A DNA stretch of 64,000 bases from Marsupella aquatica (lineage: Eukaryota > Marchantiophyta): the NCBI GenBank assembly GCA_973895155.1, contig OZ316894.1, positions 9,114,001 through 9,178,000 of the forward strand, read 5' to 3'. Below, in pieces: positions 45,635 through 58,067 of the stretch. Each line of letters opens with the position of its first letter. Within the stretch, counting starts at the first letter, position 1. The notes beneath the pieces were generated by a model. It saw only the letters and a program-made list of their open reading frames with translations. It did not search any database and was not told the DNA's origin. Made by a program: the position numbers and the translations under genes.

Positions 45635-45857
45635 TTTGACATAAGGCTAGTTCTATCAAATTAAGTTCAGTTTTGCAATCCAGTATTTTAGTCCAATATT
45701 GCAGTCCATGTGTATTTTTTTAAACAGTATCTTGGGGGCTTTTGGGGGCCCCATCACATAGCCGAACATAGTTCAGCCAATAATACTAATTGTTAAGTTT
45801 CTTGAGTCCCCTAATAAAAAATTAAATGGGACGTGTGGGCTTCACATTCCCGATCCC

Positions 45858-45865
45858 TATAAAAG
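45858..45865 (+). promoter_or_regulatory. TATA box of the PSY-like precursor gene
   Basis: A canonical TATAAAAG lies 185 bases upstream of the ATG at 46050, leaving a leader of about 150 bases. It falls inside the third copy of the promoter-like module; the other two copies lack this TATA word. Confidence 0.7.
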
Positions 45866-46049
45866 TAAGGGTTCCCGACACTCTTGTAAGGTTCTCACTG
45901 GTACTATCTCTTGATCTCCTGCTTCTTCCTCAGGCTCGAGCGGAGCGGTGGTGTTTCTCGTTCAGCGGCTCTCTTCTCCAGTCTTCGACGGAGCGAAGAC
46001 GATTGTTCTGTCACGTTTCGGTCGATTGGGGGGCGTAGACTCGATCACC

Positions 46050-47248
46050 ATGATGGCGGTTCGCAAGCCCGCGTCGCTTCTGCTGTTGTTGGCCTTCGCC
46101 ATCCCGACGCTGGCCTACTTCTCGTGCCAGACCAGTGCTGTGGCTGTTGGAGATTCTCTAGGTAATTATGTGGCACACAGTCAAAATTGACGCACCGGTG
46201 TTTGTGTCGATGCTACGAATGAAACTTTGCTTGGATGAAACAATTTTCTACGATTATTGGTGTCCCTCGCTCTCTGATCGACTCGGTGGCGACATACTGA
46301 CCGTCGGAAGCTGCCGTTTTGTCGGGAACGAACGTCTCGCGCTAAATTGTATTGTGGCGACAAACTCGTGCGACATGATCGGTTCGAAGTAGTTTTTGGT
46401 CGAGGATTTCTCAGAGTAGTTGCATGCATGGCTCGTTGATCAGAGCGTGTACGTGATCTGTTGGTTTGTTCTCATAGACATGTTGTTAGAAACGGTGCTC
46501 TGTTTGACTAACTTTGCGTCCATCGACTTTGATCTGATCTGGCATTGTTGTCCATGGTGTAAGACGATCCGTTCGCTTGGATTGAACTGACTCGAGCGAT
46601 GGTCCCTCTTCCTTGTCTCTGATATCGCGTTGCATTCATGCACGCAGGTGTCCATGGCCGCAGACTCTTGTATCAATCCGTGGACAGTAGAGTACCAAGA
46701 CAGGCTCATGCCTTCTTCTCGAAGGTAGGGACGGATCGGGTGAAGAAATTTTCAGGGAACAAGCATTTTTGGGAGAGATCCCACGATTTGTTTCCTTCCA
46801 GGGTATCGGCAAATCTGCAGGTACGTGACAACGGTTTATTGTTAGCCCTAGCATTTTGCTCGTGGCCCGCGGAGTCTTTCATTGTTGTCAGACGATCCGA
46901 AATGCCTGAAAGTTGTCCACCTTTGTTATCGAAATTGCGCAGGCGGGAGAGGACAGTGACTACGGTCCACCATCAGTAAACCGTCCAATCCATGTCGACC
47001 CCCCGGGTACTTCTCCTGTAACATTCAACAGTGCCCATGAGACGTTGAATCGCCAATTGGATACCAGTGCCAATTTCCACGAGGATTACGCTCCAGCGAG
47101 AACCCACCCTCCCATTGATTATCATGACTATCCCCCGCCCTACGATTTCGTTCCTCGGAAGACATGGAGCTCGGAGGCGAGTTTCATGCATGCCACTCTG
47201 CCGGCTCCGACGATGATATACCACCCTGAGAACCTCTCCGGGGGTTAA
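46050..47248 (+). CDS. Secreted small protein with PSY-like tyrosine-peptide motif
   Basis: Exon 1 (46050-46161) encodes a signal peptide (MMAVRKPASLLLLLAFAIPT...) of about 30 residues. Exon 2 (46648-46724) joins in phase 1 and reads GVHGRRLLYQSVDSRVPRQA. The last exon starts at 46943 (phase 0) and ends at the stop 47248, giving 164 residues. A 19-base microexon (46802-46820, GIGKSA) can be included if the last exon starts at 46950, giving 168 residues. Right after the acidic GEDS comes DYGPPSVNRPIHVDPPG, which resembles plant PSY sulfated peptides (Asp-Tyr, Pro-rich, Asn, then His and Asp-Pro). Tyrosine sulfation by TPST needs an acidic residue before Tyr, present here. A second weaker match, EDYAPARTHPP, follows. 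PSY peptides promote growth and occur across land plants. The motif has extra residues around His, and the 90-residue tail is longer than usual, so the family call is tentative. Confidence 0.6.
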
Positions 47249-47558
47249 TCCATTTCCATTGAGCGGAAGATAGCTGTCGGCCTAGAACTTCCTAGGTTTC
47301 AGCGCAGATACTCTAGCTGTACGTAATGGGCCGTGCTATAGAGACTTCAGCAGGAGTAAAACACAATCGGAAGGCTTTGGTTTACGGGAGTGTCGAAAAA
47401 TAACTACGGATGTATCGGTCTGCCAGGATAATTAGGCTCGACCAGTCATGCTGTGCCTAGCTATGCGACAATTGCCTTGTATAGTGTTCAGTGAGGGCTA
47501 TGGACCTTCGGCAATTTGGATACCCCCATATATCGTTGCTCTAGTCTGCGGGCGGAGA

Positions 47559-47564
47559 AATAAA
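47559..47564 (+). terminator. Possible polyadenylation signal of the PSY-like gene
   Basis: An AATAAA lies about 310 bases after the stop codon at 47248, a plausible 3' UTR length. The assignment rests on position only. Confidence 0.3.
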
Positions 47565-50500
47565 ACGGGAGTTAACTAAGTTTACTGTTTAGTTCACCAA
47601 CATCTACCTTTCTCGATCATTTGTGCATGTGCGATTGTTCGAAATGGTTTTGTCAGCATATTAACTCACGAGGCGAGCTCTTGAATCGGCCAATCATCGC
47701 TATTGATGCACTTCTGCGTTTGTCTATGGACTTCGAATTCCTCCTTCGTCGGGTCTGTTCGAGTTTTGTCCATGTATCTCCCAATGTCCAAAAACTCTCC
47801 TCAAACTCCAGCTTCTCAAAGCTTATTGAACGCAAACTGTGATCGATCTCCGTAGAGCGGAAAAAAAGGAAAACAAACTTGAACACACATGAATGGATTG
47901 AGAAATAAAAATGTGTACAGATCTTTATTTTCCGCCTTCCCCTTCAAGAGAAATGACAGACAATCTAGAAATGTTTTCTGATCCATAACGAAGGAGTGAG
48001 AGAGATGAACCTTAAGAGCTAAATTCCCAGCGGAGACCCGAGACATTTGAAAAGCGAAAGACATGAAGCTCCTTAACCGAAAAATAGCGAGTACTTCATA
48101 CAATGACACGTGGTCAGCTCAACCACTTACACCCGCAGAATTTTCATGAGTAAAGCCATCCGGAGACCACTTAATGTATTGACACGGGGTGAGTACACAG
48201 ACTAACACTCGCGGCACTTTACACGAGTAAACCAGTAACCGGAGAACTCTAAATGAAAGATAGGAGTAGATCACTGAGAAGACAGAGTATCCTGTCAAAC
48301 AAGCCAAGCTTTTGAACGAAGCAGCTGCCCTTGTTGGCTAGCTCAGTGCTATACTGTTGCTTTGTAATAATCTCGCTCATTCTTCGGTAACGCGTGATGT
48401 TGCTTCAGAATGGTATACAAATCGTAATGGTACAAAGTATCCATTTGAGTACTTCACTTTCAAAAGGCACGACCGTCTTTGAGAGGCTGCATGAGTTGCT
48501 GTTGATTACATTCCTACAATAGTCATGAATGGCTCCATCTTCAATTCATGAACCGCACCTTGAGAGCAGAATTCTACTTCGTTCTGGGTTCACTTGTTCA
48601 CCTTGCATGTTTTTAATCATTTTTAATTCTTCTCGCTGTGAAAGGTACCGTGAGTTCCTAGTTGCCCATTCGTGGACTAAAATCGATCCAACCGGAAGAA
48701 ATGTAGGTCAGTCCACGTACGACCATTTGTAACAAGTTCCGCAATTCAATTCTTACACGAGCAACACATAAGGACTGTAACTCTTGCATTGATATCTTGG
48801 GTCGAACCCAATTACCGATCGTCCGGAACTAGCTTGTCTCTCCTGCCTACAGCAAAACTGCGTACCCTCTACTACTGCTGTAAACGTTGATTCAATGGAG
48901 CCGGGCTATACACAGCTAGCGCTCGTGTTGCTGTGTTTCCGTTCAGTGTACCTCCGCGCGCGACTGTCAAATCAGTTGGATCGCAAATGCCAACCCATCC
49001 AGAAACAAGCTCACGGCCAACGAGTGCCAGCTGTTCTCCGCCCCATTTTAACGGAAATACAAACCGTCAATCCATATATCATCATTTCATTCGGTCTCCA
49101 TCGATCAAGACTTCCCCATTTATTCATTTAACCTTGCTTGTGCACAGCTTTGCATCAAGTACGTTTGGCAAATACTTAATTGTGTCTGGTCCTTATCTTC
49201 GATCCGGGTCACTAACTTCATGTCAACGACACTCTTCAATCGATTCGGGAATATAATATTATTGCCCTCCCGGCGGCAGTTTCGGGGCAACAGGAAACTT
49301 GTCCACCAGGCAGGCAAGGGAAAGGCAAAATCTACGTCCAGTTGAAACATGATTGCGCGTACAATCTATCCATCGCGATCACTCTTGACTGTGTTTCTAT
49401 CTTTGTCCACTCATTGCTCCAGGTTATCGAGTAACGACGTTATACTGCACCCAAACTTGATATATCTATTATAGATGGATGGATAGATATATACCGTACG
49501 TGCGTCCCCGAAGTTTGCATCAGGGCAGATATTCTTTAAAATATATTTGTAATCTCAAATCAATTAAGTTCCTATCGGTTGTGATGCGAGTAGCCCCAAA
49601 TGGCTCAAGCAAATACGCTCCGGTACGTCCTGGTCGCGAGAACAATCATTTTGCGTGGACTTGGTTGATCCATTGCATGCGTGCATATTTAGAGGCAGTA
49701 CGAACTAAACAAATAGGGTAGGCTTTAGTGCTCGCGGGGCACTTACCCTCTAAGAACAAAGGTGGCTGAGGACGACTGATCGAGAATTGGTGTACGTACT
49801 CGGTCTTTGATCATCAATTATCAAGTATCCGCGACGTAGGCTTCAACGAGGGGAAGTATACAAATATCTCTTTGATTGAGATGAAGACTATCACGGGGAG
49901 AAGCAGGGGCAGGTTTCTTCGCACATTCATGAGCATATTAACTAAGAAAGTTGTTGCGAAGGTGCTATTTCAGCTTCCGACACGTACATTGCCCTATAGA
50001 TTGTGGATGATGCAAGGATACGGACTTCTGCTCTCTCGATAAATCGAGAGCCAAAATTGAGGACCTACCGACGCCTAATGACAGATCTAGATAAAAATCT
50101 CGAAATGATCGTTGAAGTTAGGAAGAGTGCTGAGTGAGCAATGTCGGCGTCTGTGATTCATCTCACAGCTAAAAAGTGGTTCGCAATGGATCATTCAAGA
50201 CCTCGAAAGATACAATCAGCAGACTCTGTTGAAGTGGATGGAGAATATTAAGTGAACCACGATGCGCTGTTCAGCTGCAGGTTGAGAACAAAATTCTGTT
50301 GCTCTTTCCTGGATGAAAGATATTATTGAGTTTGGTAAACTTTCATAGACGAAATAGATTCCCAAATATGGTAACAGCTCCATTCTCCCCATTAAGCAAT
50401 TTAAATTGCTTGTGCTATAGAATAACAGCTAACCTATTTTGGGCAAGCAAAAATCGTTTCTACGCAACATGTTTTTAGTTTGTTAGGATGAACTTATATT

Positions 50501-51339
50501 CCTCAATTCCTTATATGGATTTCAAAGTGGAAAACACAGACTTTTTGTTGTTTTTTTTATTTTTTAATCAATGCAGCTTCTAAATAGAGACCCCTGCCTA
50601 CTGTATAAAAATTGCTCACCCTGATGCTCATTCTCCAAACGAACCATTGGTCCTGAGTGTTCAGTAATTGATCATCTTTTAGTCTTTTTCATCCACCATT
50701 TTCGGGTCTCAATTCTCAAACCTCTGTGGGTAGATTCTTAAATTGGTCGGTACGCTACTTAAGGTGGGCCCTAGACGGTACACTTTAGGGCCCACCTGAA
50801 ATCCAGACCCCATATTCCAGTCAACTTTGACGCTGTTTCGCTGAAAGGTTTTAATGAAGTGCTTTCGTCCTGGAATGCTACTGTAGATATAATCGATGGC
50901 CCAACAACTTGAAAGAGAAAGCTTAAAAGCTGAAAGAAATGACGAACTGTTCATGGAACCTCACTATTCTTTAGAGAAAACAATTAACTGAGGATAAATT
51001 TAACTTACTGGTGTTACGTTGAAAAGCAATCTAAAGCCCTGTTTATTACAACGGCATTGTCCAAGCATGAAAAACTCAGGTAGGCAAGGGCATTTGGTTT
51101 TATTCACGACAATGATATCCTAGTGAGGAGAGGTTTACCTTACACATAACCTTGTTATAATGGATTTCACTAGGTGTGATTAGAGCCAGCTAGTCCCATC
51201 TACACTGTATTTGGATCTAAGTTTATCATTCATGAACTATTCCATAGAGAGAGGCCAAAATTTACCTGGTGAAAGAAAACTTGATATTTAGACTATGTTT
51301 GTAAATAGGAGTCTGGGTACTGGAACAATTCCTGTGCAT

Positions 51340-52180
51340 ACTCGGGAGGTCATTATATGAAGGGTCATACATCACGTGCGATGGTTTGGGTCATTTATGA
51401 CCCCCCTAAGTCACTTTCTAGAAAGTTGTATGGCATCGATCATGTGATGACACGTATGCATGTTGCAATTAAACAACCCTATATTTCCATAGAAACAAAA
51501 TCATTTAAAACCCACAAAATCATTTAAATGGCCCTATACTTCGTCGCACATGATATGCCACTTCCATGGAAGTGACCCCCCCCCCCCCCCCCCCCCCGAG
51601 TGTGCATACACATATTTGGGCTACCTTAGTCAGTGTTATGTAACAAACACAACTTTAATGAAAGTGAGGTGTAGTGAATAGTTATCAAAATGGTTTTGTA
51701 AAGGAATGGTTGGTTCAACTCAATTGATAGATAATGCATACAAATGGGGGGATATCTGGTTTTTCAACCAAATATCCAAGTCCGTAAGGGGTGTTTTAGT
51801 GCAAGAATCTGTAAAGGGAGAATTACAGGGTACCATCCATTCACGATGGGTTGTACTTGTGGAAAAATTAAGGCACCCTACAGGAGATTCCACCAGTCTC
51901 AGTGGTCTCATTATATGGGGACCTCCTCATCACCCGTGACTTTTTTAGGTCTCGGACCCCCTAAAATGTAAGTATTTTTAAATTTTTTTAACCCCTATAA
52001 ATTTTGGATATTCTTGGAATATTCCAAAAATGGATATTAAATACACTAATATTTTTATGTCTCAAAATAGAATTTAAAAGACCCTATTGTTCTTCTGCAA
52101 AAGTTCTTAAGTCTTCTTTTAGAACCAATAAAACAACCCTATCCTTCGTTGCACGTGATATGTCATTTTTGTGGAAGTGA
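51340..52180 (+). repeat. Diverged direct duplication of about 0.55-0.6 kb
   Basis: The segment ccctatacttcgtcgcacatgatatg, ending gtggaagtga in the second copy, occurs at 51532-51575 and 52137-52180. The word ggtc(t)cattatatg followed by catcac(c)cgtg occurs near 51348 and 51900. Order and orientation agree, so an old duplication is likely. Confidence 0.5.
51576..51597. repeat. Homopolymer of 22 C
   Basis: An uninterrupted run of cytosines follows GAAGTGA, exactly where the sister copy at 52180 continues with AACTCTCGAG. It is either a true expansion or an assembly artefact. Confidence 0.9.
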
Positions 52181-53332
52181 AACTCTCGAGCCACCAGTTG
52201 GTAACTAACTTGTATACCAAACCTAAAATAGATTACTAGTAGCTATGAGTGTTGTCTTGACTACCTGTGCTTTTCTCAACTCTTGGTCATGATTATGCTC
52301 ATTGCATTGACCCCAAAGTAGTCTCTTACACCCCTGGTTGCTATTATGCCCTCTTGACAGAAATTGAGTTTGTGCTTTCTGACTTAACCCTCCAGCTCTC
52401 TCCAGGGAAGCCATAAGCTGTAATTTCTCTGATAACAAGTTTTGTATATATTTAGATTGTGCTTGTGAGTAGGGCCGGGCACATAGAGTATGGATATGGA
52501 AGCTCTCATGTGCATATGCATCAATATTCAAGGTACAACTCCAAATCTACAAGAAGATATGCAAACTGGGTGATAGGAAATACAAAGACAAACTTTGTAT
52601 AGTCTTGACTAATGCCCCAAAAAACAAGTTGTTAGCTCTAGTTATGTACCAACCATATTGCCCTCATAACAAGGTGTCTAAGAGATTTTTCTTAAGTTTT
52701 ACTATTTCAGTAAAAGTATATGGAAAGTCTCATAATTCCCCCATCCAAATCTGGACTATGCATTCTTCGCCATAAAGGATCTAAAAGTAAAAAATGAAAA
52801 TTCACCAAGGGCATGTAGGTAGTAAAGTTCTGTTTACAGGGTGTGAGATTTAATGACCCGAAACAAGAGAGCCTCAATTCGAGTTTTTAAGGGGGCCATT
52901 TTTGCCCATAATGCTTTGGTAAGAGGACCTTAATTGTACACTTAGAGGTGAACCAGACTTTATTTGTAGTAATTTTTGCACTTACTTGTACAAATTTTTG
53001 TAAACGTAGTTGAGAGTTTCCATAGTGAGCCAACACAAAGCTTGACTGCACTGAAAATTACTAAAGAAGCAAATCACTAAGGGCATGAAGTTCACAAGAC
53101 CTGGTTGCACTAGATTTTCCTCACATCAAGTTTTGAACACAACATATGAATCTTAAGTAATTCCATTCTCTACAGTCGGGTAATCCCCTCAAATCGACTT
53201 GTAAAGAGTGTCACATGTGACGAACCCTCATCACTCTACTCTCGGCTAAAGGAGGGCCAAATCTCCCTGAAATCTACCTGTGAATTTCAGGACGGTTGGG
53301 AGCTCGTTGAAACCGAGAGTTTGAGTTTGGCT

Positions 53333-54401
53333 ATGGCCGCCTCGACGTCTCTGGCAGTCATCTCCTCTTGGTCCGGGACGCGAGGACCTGCCGCTGCTTC
53401 CTCTTCTCGAATTCACGAAGGCCGTCCTTCGAAACAGAGGATCAGAGTGTCAACTCCAAGAGAGCAACGTCATGCAATTTTGGGTTCGGGGTTTCTAGGC
53501 CAATTAGAGCTGCGAGGAGCGGTAGGAGGACAAGAGGCAGGGAGGGTACGACGACGGAACCTGGGTCTTCGAAGGAGGAGGGTTGGCGTGGCCAGGGCAG
53601 GGCTTCCTGTTGTCTCGAGCATCCCAGTGCTTGGTCCTGTTTTGAATGCATTTCTCAATCCAGTGGTGTTGTTCATTCTCTATGCTGCAGGAGGTAAGCT
53701 TTTCCGAGAGCTTACAGCCAATGTCTACAAGAATTTATATTTCTGTCGTCGCCCTAGACTCTGTTTAGAAATGCAGAGTAGTAACATTTTTTTTTCTGTT
53801 GCTTGGGAATGATCTTCATGGCTTAGATTCCGAAGGTGTATGTACTTTGGAAGAGATAATCTTATGTATTCTAGCATCGCCATCTGTCCCTGTTCCGCAA
53901 ATTCCTGCAAACATGCAATGCATTTTCCTGAGCCAAAGTTTTGTTACGAGAACTTCAGAACGAGGCGGATCATTCTTGTTCTTGCCAGTGATGTAAACCA
54001 GTAAACCGTTGGGTGTTTGCTTGATGTAAACCCTGATCCTTCGTCGGATTTTGGCCTTTACTGCCCTCATTCACTGTGCAACCAGCCTTTACAATATGAG
54101 CAATTCCGCTGCGGGATGTCTAGCGTTTCGGGAAGCCTCATAGTTGATCGGAATGTAGCTTCATGGTCTTTGATGGGGGCCATGCTTTGAGATCTCCGAT
54201 CTGCATATTTCAATAGATCCAGAATTGAAGTCCTTTCGTTTTAGAGGGAGGTGAAGTGGTGAAGCTCGGACTTTGGTTTTGGGTTCTGGGTGTAGACGCA
54301 GCGTTATTTGACAATGGATGCCCCTTTTTTTCTCAGGAAAGGTACTGGAAAAATCTCCCGTCTTCCCTAGTTTCTTGAAAAAATGTCAAATGATTACTTG
54401 A
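53333..54401 (+). CDS. Putative plastid-targeted membrane protein
   Basis: The ATG at 53333 opens a 120-residue first exon ending at 53693 (donor GAG|GTAAGC, phase 1). A second exon 54337-54401, after TTTTTTTCTCAG, continues in frame as GGKVLEKSPVF and stops at 54401, giving 141 residues. The first 90 residues are Ser/Ala/Arg-rich and nearly free of acidic residues, with MAASTSLAVISSW at the start, typical of a chloroplast transit peptide. One hydrophobic segment follows: LPVVSSIPVLGPVLNAFLNP, then VVLFILYAAGG. This suggests a small single-span thylakoid or envelope protein. I cannot assign a family. The second exon is supported only by its splice sites and short frame, so the C-terminus is uncertain. 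The upstream in-frame extension (from 53321) lacks an earlier ATG. Confidence 0.6.
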
Positions 54402-56128
54402 ACCTCCGAGATTTACTGCCAGTCCTGAATTTGTTTCATCTACCCAAGGATGCCATGGCCAATATGGACTGGGACCTGATACCCATGTTTGTCCCAGTTA
54501 CATATCAGTACAACACCTTTTCAGGGGTGTTTGTCGTTCTTCTCCCCTTGCCACAGGGCATTTGTTTTACACATTCTCAGGTTCTATTGTCTAAGGTGGT
54601 TTCCAGCGATTTCAGACAAGTTTGCGAAGGGTTGATATTGTTCGACACGGCTATTTGTTTATCTGAATGCAGCTTCCAGGTTTTGGTCTGGATTCGAGAG
54701 AACGTCCTACAGTAGCTCTGCGCCCACCAAAGTAGCTCTCACTGCCTTATGGCCAGGTATTCAGCAAAATTTTAAACCCTGAACTCTCACAAGCTACTCT
54801 TGTTTTCTGGGGAAAGTGGGTTGAGAACTTCTTTAGAAACAGAAGAGAACATATGAAGTAAACTAAAACCTTCAGACAGCTTATTTGTTTCAGGTGGGAA
54901 TGGATGACTAGGGGCAAGGATACCCTGACTCCTCCCCTTAAGGATGTCAGTCGTGAGAGGTTTCTGGAAAGTAAAAACAACGCTATGAGTTCTGTTGATT
55001 GCTCAGTTCTGAATTTTTACTCGTCGGCTGTGTGGTTTCTATAGCTATAAGAGGGACGCTGGCAACATTGTCAAATTAGGGGTCAAATTAGGGAGAGTCA
55101 GACATCCTCGATCAGTTCAAGTCTCGTCACAAAATTCTTGATAGTCTGGTCAAAAGGGATCCAGTCGAATAGTTGCCTGCCTTTGACGAACGCCTACCTA
55201 TTGTATTGGAACTGTGCAGCACTCTTCATTGCTTCTGCAGCTTTTCGTTCAAATTTTAAGAAAGCTATAAAGTAATGTGAAACGTGTTACACAAACGGCT
55301 CTGAGGTACAGACAGGCATTTGATTCCAACAACTTGAATTCTGTAAGTTTCGAACAAATGATAATTGTATATGTCTTGATCTGGTTTTTGGGTTGTTCTT
55401 TAGAGTTGGTCTGCAATAGACCTGTAATTTCATTCATTTTAAAACGGAATCTGAAAATGTGTTGAACAATTATCATGCATTCGTCGTCATTTCAGCAACC
55501 CTAACCACACCTTACTCTCTCGCAGATAACAGGGGGAATGGTGGAAACTTTGCCTCACAAGTTTCTGATCGTAGAGATTCGCATGACTGTCTTGGGAAAA
55601 AGGTTCACTCACACCAAGCTTGATTTTTATAGCTCCGTGATGTGCAAAATAACAAAATGGGCAGTAATGAAGTTGTAGCCTCAAACTCAGCCACCGATTT
55701 GCGAGGAAGCATTTTGCATTAAAGGAACTATGGTGAGAGCATAGAAATGCTGGCTCACTGCATCAATTGATGCATTGAAAAGGACCTGTCATGGGTTGTA
55801 AATGCTGCCCAGCAAACCATAAAAGTTTGGCAACGTATACCTGATCGATGGCATGGCCTTGCAAATTTAGCTGCATGTTCCCAAACTAGGTTTAAACCGT
55901 GACCGCCCACATGACCATAATTATGAAATGATGCCCTTAGAGCAATTGAAGTGCAGGTAGTATTTTCAACAAAAAGTTGGGGCTCTTCCTGTTAAAAGTT
56001 GCAGGAGCGAAGAATCTGAAGTGACTTTTAAAGAAAAGCTGAAGGACATGTCACTTCCACAAGTGTGATGCAAGAATATTATGTGTACCAAATAATCTAC
56101 CTCTGGAGATGTCCTTAATCCACCTTGA

Positions 56129-56242
56129 GATTGGAACAAAGGGCGAATTCCATTCTCAGCACTGTCTAGAATTTTAGATTTACCTGATTGGAACAAAGGG
56201 CGAATTCCATTCTCAGCACTGTTCAGAATTTTAAAATTTACC
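56129..56242 (+). repeat. 57-bp tandem duplication
   Basis: The word attggaacaaagggcgaatt, continuing through ccattctcagcactgt, begins at about 56130 and again at about 56187, immediately adjacent, with only a few differences in the tail. Confidence 0.9.
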
Positions 56243-56520
56243 TCATATGATTGAGTTCGCTCTGCCCTCTGCTACAACAAATAGTTCAAAGTAACAGCAG
56301 GTTCAAAGAGAATGATGGAACTAAGAGGGTGGATGCTGGCCAGATTTCAGTCAATCAAACGTATTAAGTACTTTGTATTAATCACTTGACCTCACACTCC
56401 TAAACCCGACTTCGTAGACACAGGGAATGGGTAACCCCTGTGAGGAATTGCTACAAATAGTGGAAGTAGGTCAGCACAAGTATAAATTTGTTGGAGTAGA
56501 CTTTGCCAAAACGATTGCTG

Positions 56521-56571
56521 GTGAAGGTGATTACCACGTCTACGATCAAATGTGAAGGTGATTACCACGTG
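56521..56571 (+). repeat. Short direct duplication
   Basis: The 17-mer gaaggtgattaccacgt occurs twice, starting near 56523 and 56553, separated by 13 bases. Confidence 0.85.
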
Positions 56572-57800
56572 AAAGAAAAATGTGTTGGAGTTCAGGTGGT
56601 ACCTGGCAATGATCTTTGAGGTGGCCAAGTTTTGCCAAGATCTTACCTCCTTCAACTTGGATTCAGCCAGATCTTTGAAGATCTAGTGGCTTTCCTTAAA
56701 TTCAGGATAGACACAATGACTTCTCATAAATTGACTATGTATAGATAAATATTAGGGGAGTCCCACAAATTTTCCCTCCTAGATCCTTGAGGCATTCAAG
56801 AAAAATACATAAGTGCATCACAAGTACTAAAATACATATATATATACTACAGTCAGAATCTTCTCATGAATTTTGTCATCATTTCATTAACATTCAGAAA
56901 ATGAGCATTGAAGCTCAGGCCCACTCCAAAGAGCAACTAGGACCTGATGGGCCTCCCTGTCATTTGTCAGCATGATATATACATTTAACTAGTAAAGTGC
57001 CCATTAAAGCTACACTTTGTGCCTACTGCCTAGAGTGAAGCTTAGGCTGTGACTTTGGGGATGGGAAATGAGGAACGGTGGTGGGGACTAGTGGCTGGCA
57101 AAGTGACTTTGGGAGAGGTGCATTCCAACTGGGCAAGCATGGGCAAGCTAGTTTCTTAGAATCTCCGATGTGGAGTGCTACCTCAAGAGCATAGACTGCC
57201 TTGTCAGTGCAATTGACAGGTGGAAGCCTGCCAACGAGGAAGTCAGGCGTTTAGGCAAATGAACTCTCCCTCAAGGATATCACCATATCATCTACATATA
57301 AACTAGACCTGCATGCTTTACGACCGCAGGGCCAGGTGCCACGAGTACAAAACCCTGTTTGAACTTTTGGCAACACAATATAGTTATACTCAGGACAAGC
57401 TCTCCCAAAAGGGTTTGTGCACATGTGGCTTGCAGACATAAATGGATGCCTACAACCAAAAGACAACACTGTTGGTATGGTTTTAAATTAAAGAAATCTT
57501 AGTATTTCTAAACACTAGAATTCAATCCCGCTCTTTTTGTTTTTTGTAACATTGGCGTTTTTTGCCCTTGGGCAGTGTATATATTTATTAAGTGTCATTC
57601 TGGCAAGAGAACATTTAAGTGGTCTAATATTTAATCCTCCAATTTATTTCTCATGATTTGTTTACAATAAATCATTCTAGTGGGGAAGCCTCCCTAACTG
57701 TTTGACTAAGGTGAGATTTTTTTTCCTAGCCCTGAGATGACCTAAATTTGGCCCAACATGTTATTGTTTTATCTTATACAAGCCCTATGCCAGTGCGCTG

Positions 57801-58067
57801 CACTGTGCAAGGAGGGCCGGCCATTGGGAGTTAGGCCAGGGCATGCGGGAAGCACATACGTGTCAGGGGTGCACATTTATTCCATCATTGGTCAGGGAAA
57901 ACAACTAATCTAATCACATATGTGTCAGAGATGCACCATTTTTTCATCAATGGTTAGGGAAAATAGCTAATCAAATCCAACGACTCAGGATCTTTCCCGT
58001 CCAAGAAACTTTTTTTTTTGTATTGGGAGGAAGGACTAAAAAAGATTGGATCCCTTATTATAGATAT
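57801..58067 (-). mobile_element. Dispersed repeat, copy in minus orientation
   Basis: The reverse complement matches 45444-45634 end to end. Within it a segment of about 60 bp is duplicated: gtgtcaggggtgcacattta near 57861 and gtgtcagagatgcaccattt near 57922, each followed by a (t)ccatcattggt/atcaatggtta word and ggaaaa. Copy number inside the element therefore differs between the two loci. Confidence 0.6.

Larger units (their letters stand above)
40858..45857. other. AT-rich intergenic region with repeats, upstream of the PSY-like gene
   Basis: No coding frame is convincing. It holds the right copy of the direct repeat (41185-41715), a possible hairpin with arms near 42986 and 43066 (gttcaccccaa and ttggggtgaac), a 224-bp tandem duplication from 44304, an AT/ATAA microsatellite at about 44425-44470, a 47-57 bp tandem repeat (45306-45440), one copy of a dispersed repeat (45444-45634), and three promoter-like modules. 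Confidence 0.5.
47565..53332. other. Long intergenic region, no supported gene
   Basis: All frames are short and domain-free. Features seen: a weak duplication near 48120-48260 (gagtaaa, then ccggaga), a 22-base C run at 51576-51597, and a diverged direct duplication at about 51340-52180. At 52.6-53.1 kb there are words (ctaagagat, then gtaaaa or agtaaaagta; gcccataatgctttg) that recur near 58.8 kb, suggesting a decayed mobile element in both places. Confidence 0.45.

Noticed and set aside
2039-47248. Receptor kinase and PSY-like peptide as a ligand-receptor pair
   Set aside because: They lie over 40 kb apart, and HAESA-type receptors are known for IDA-type ligands without sulfated Tyr; proximity in one window is not evidence.
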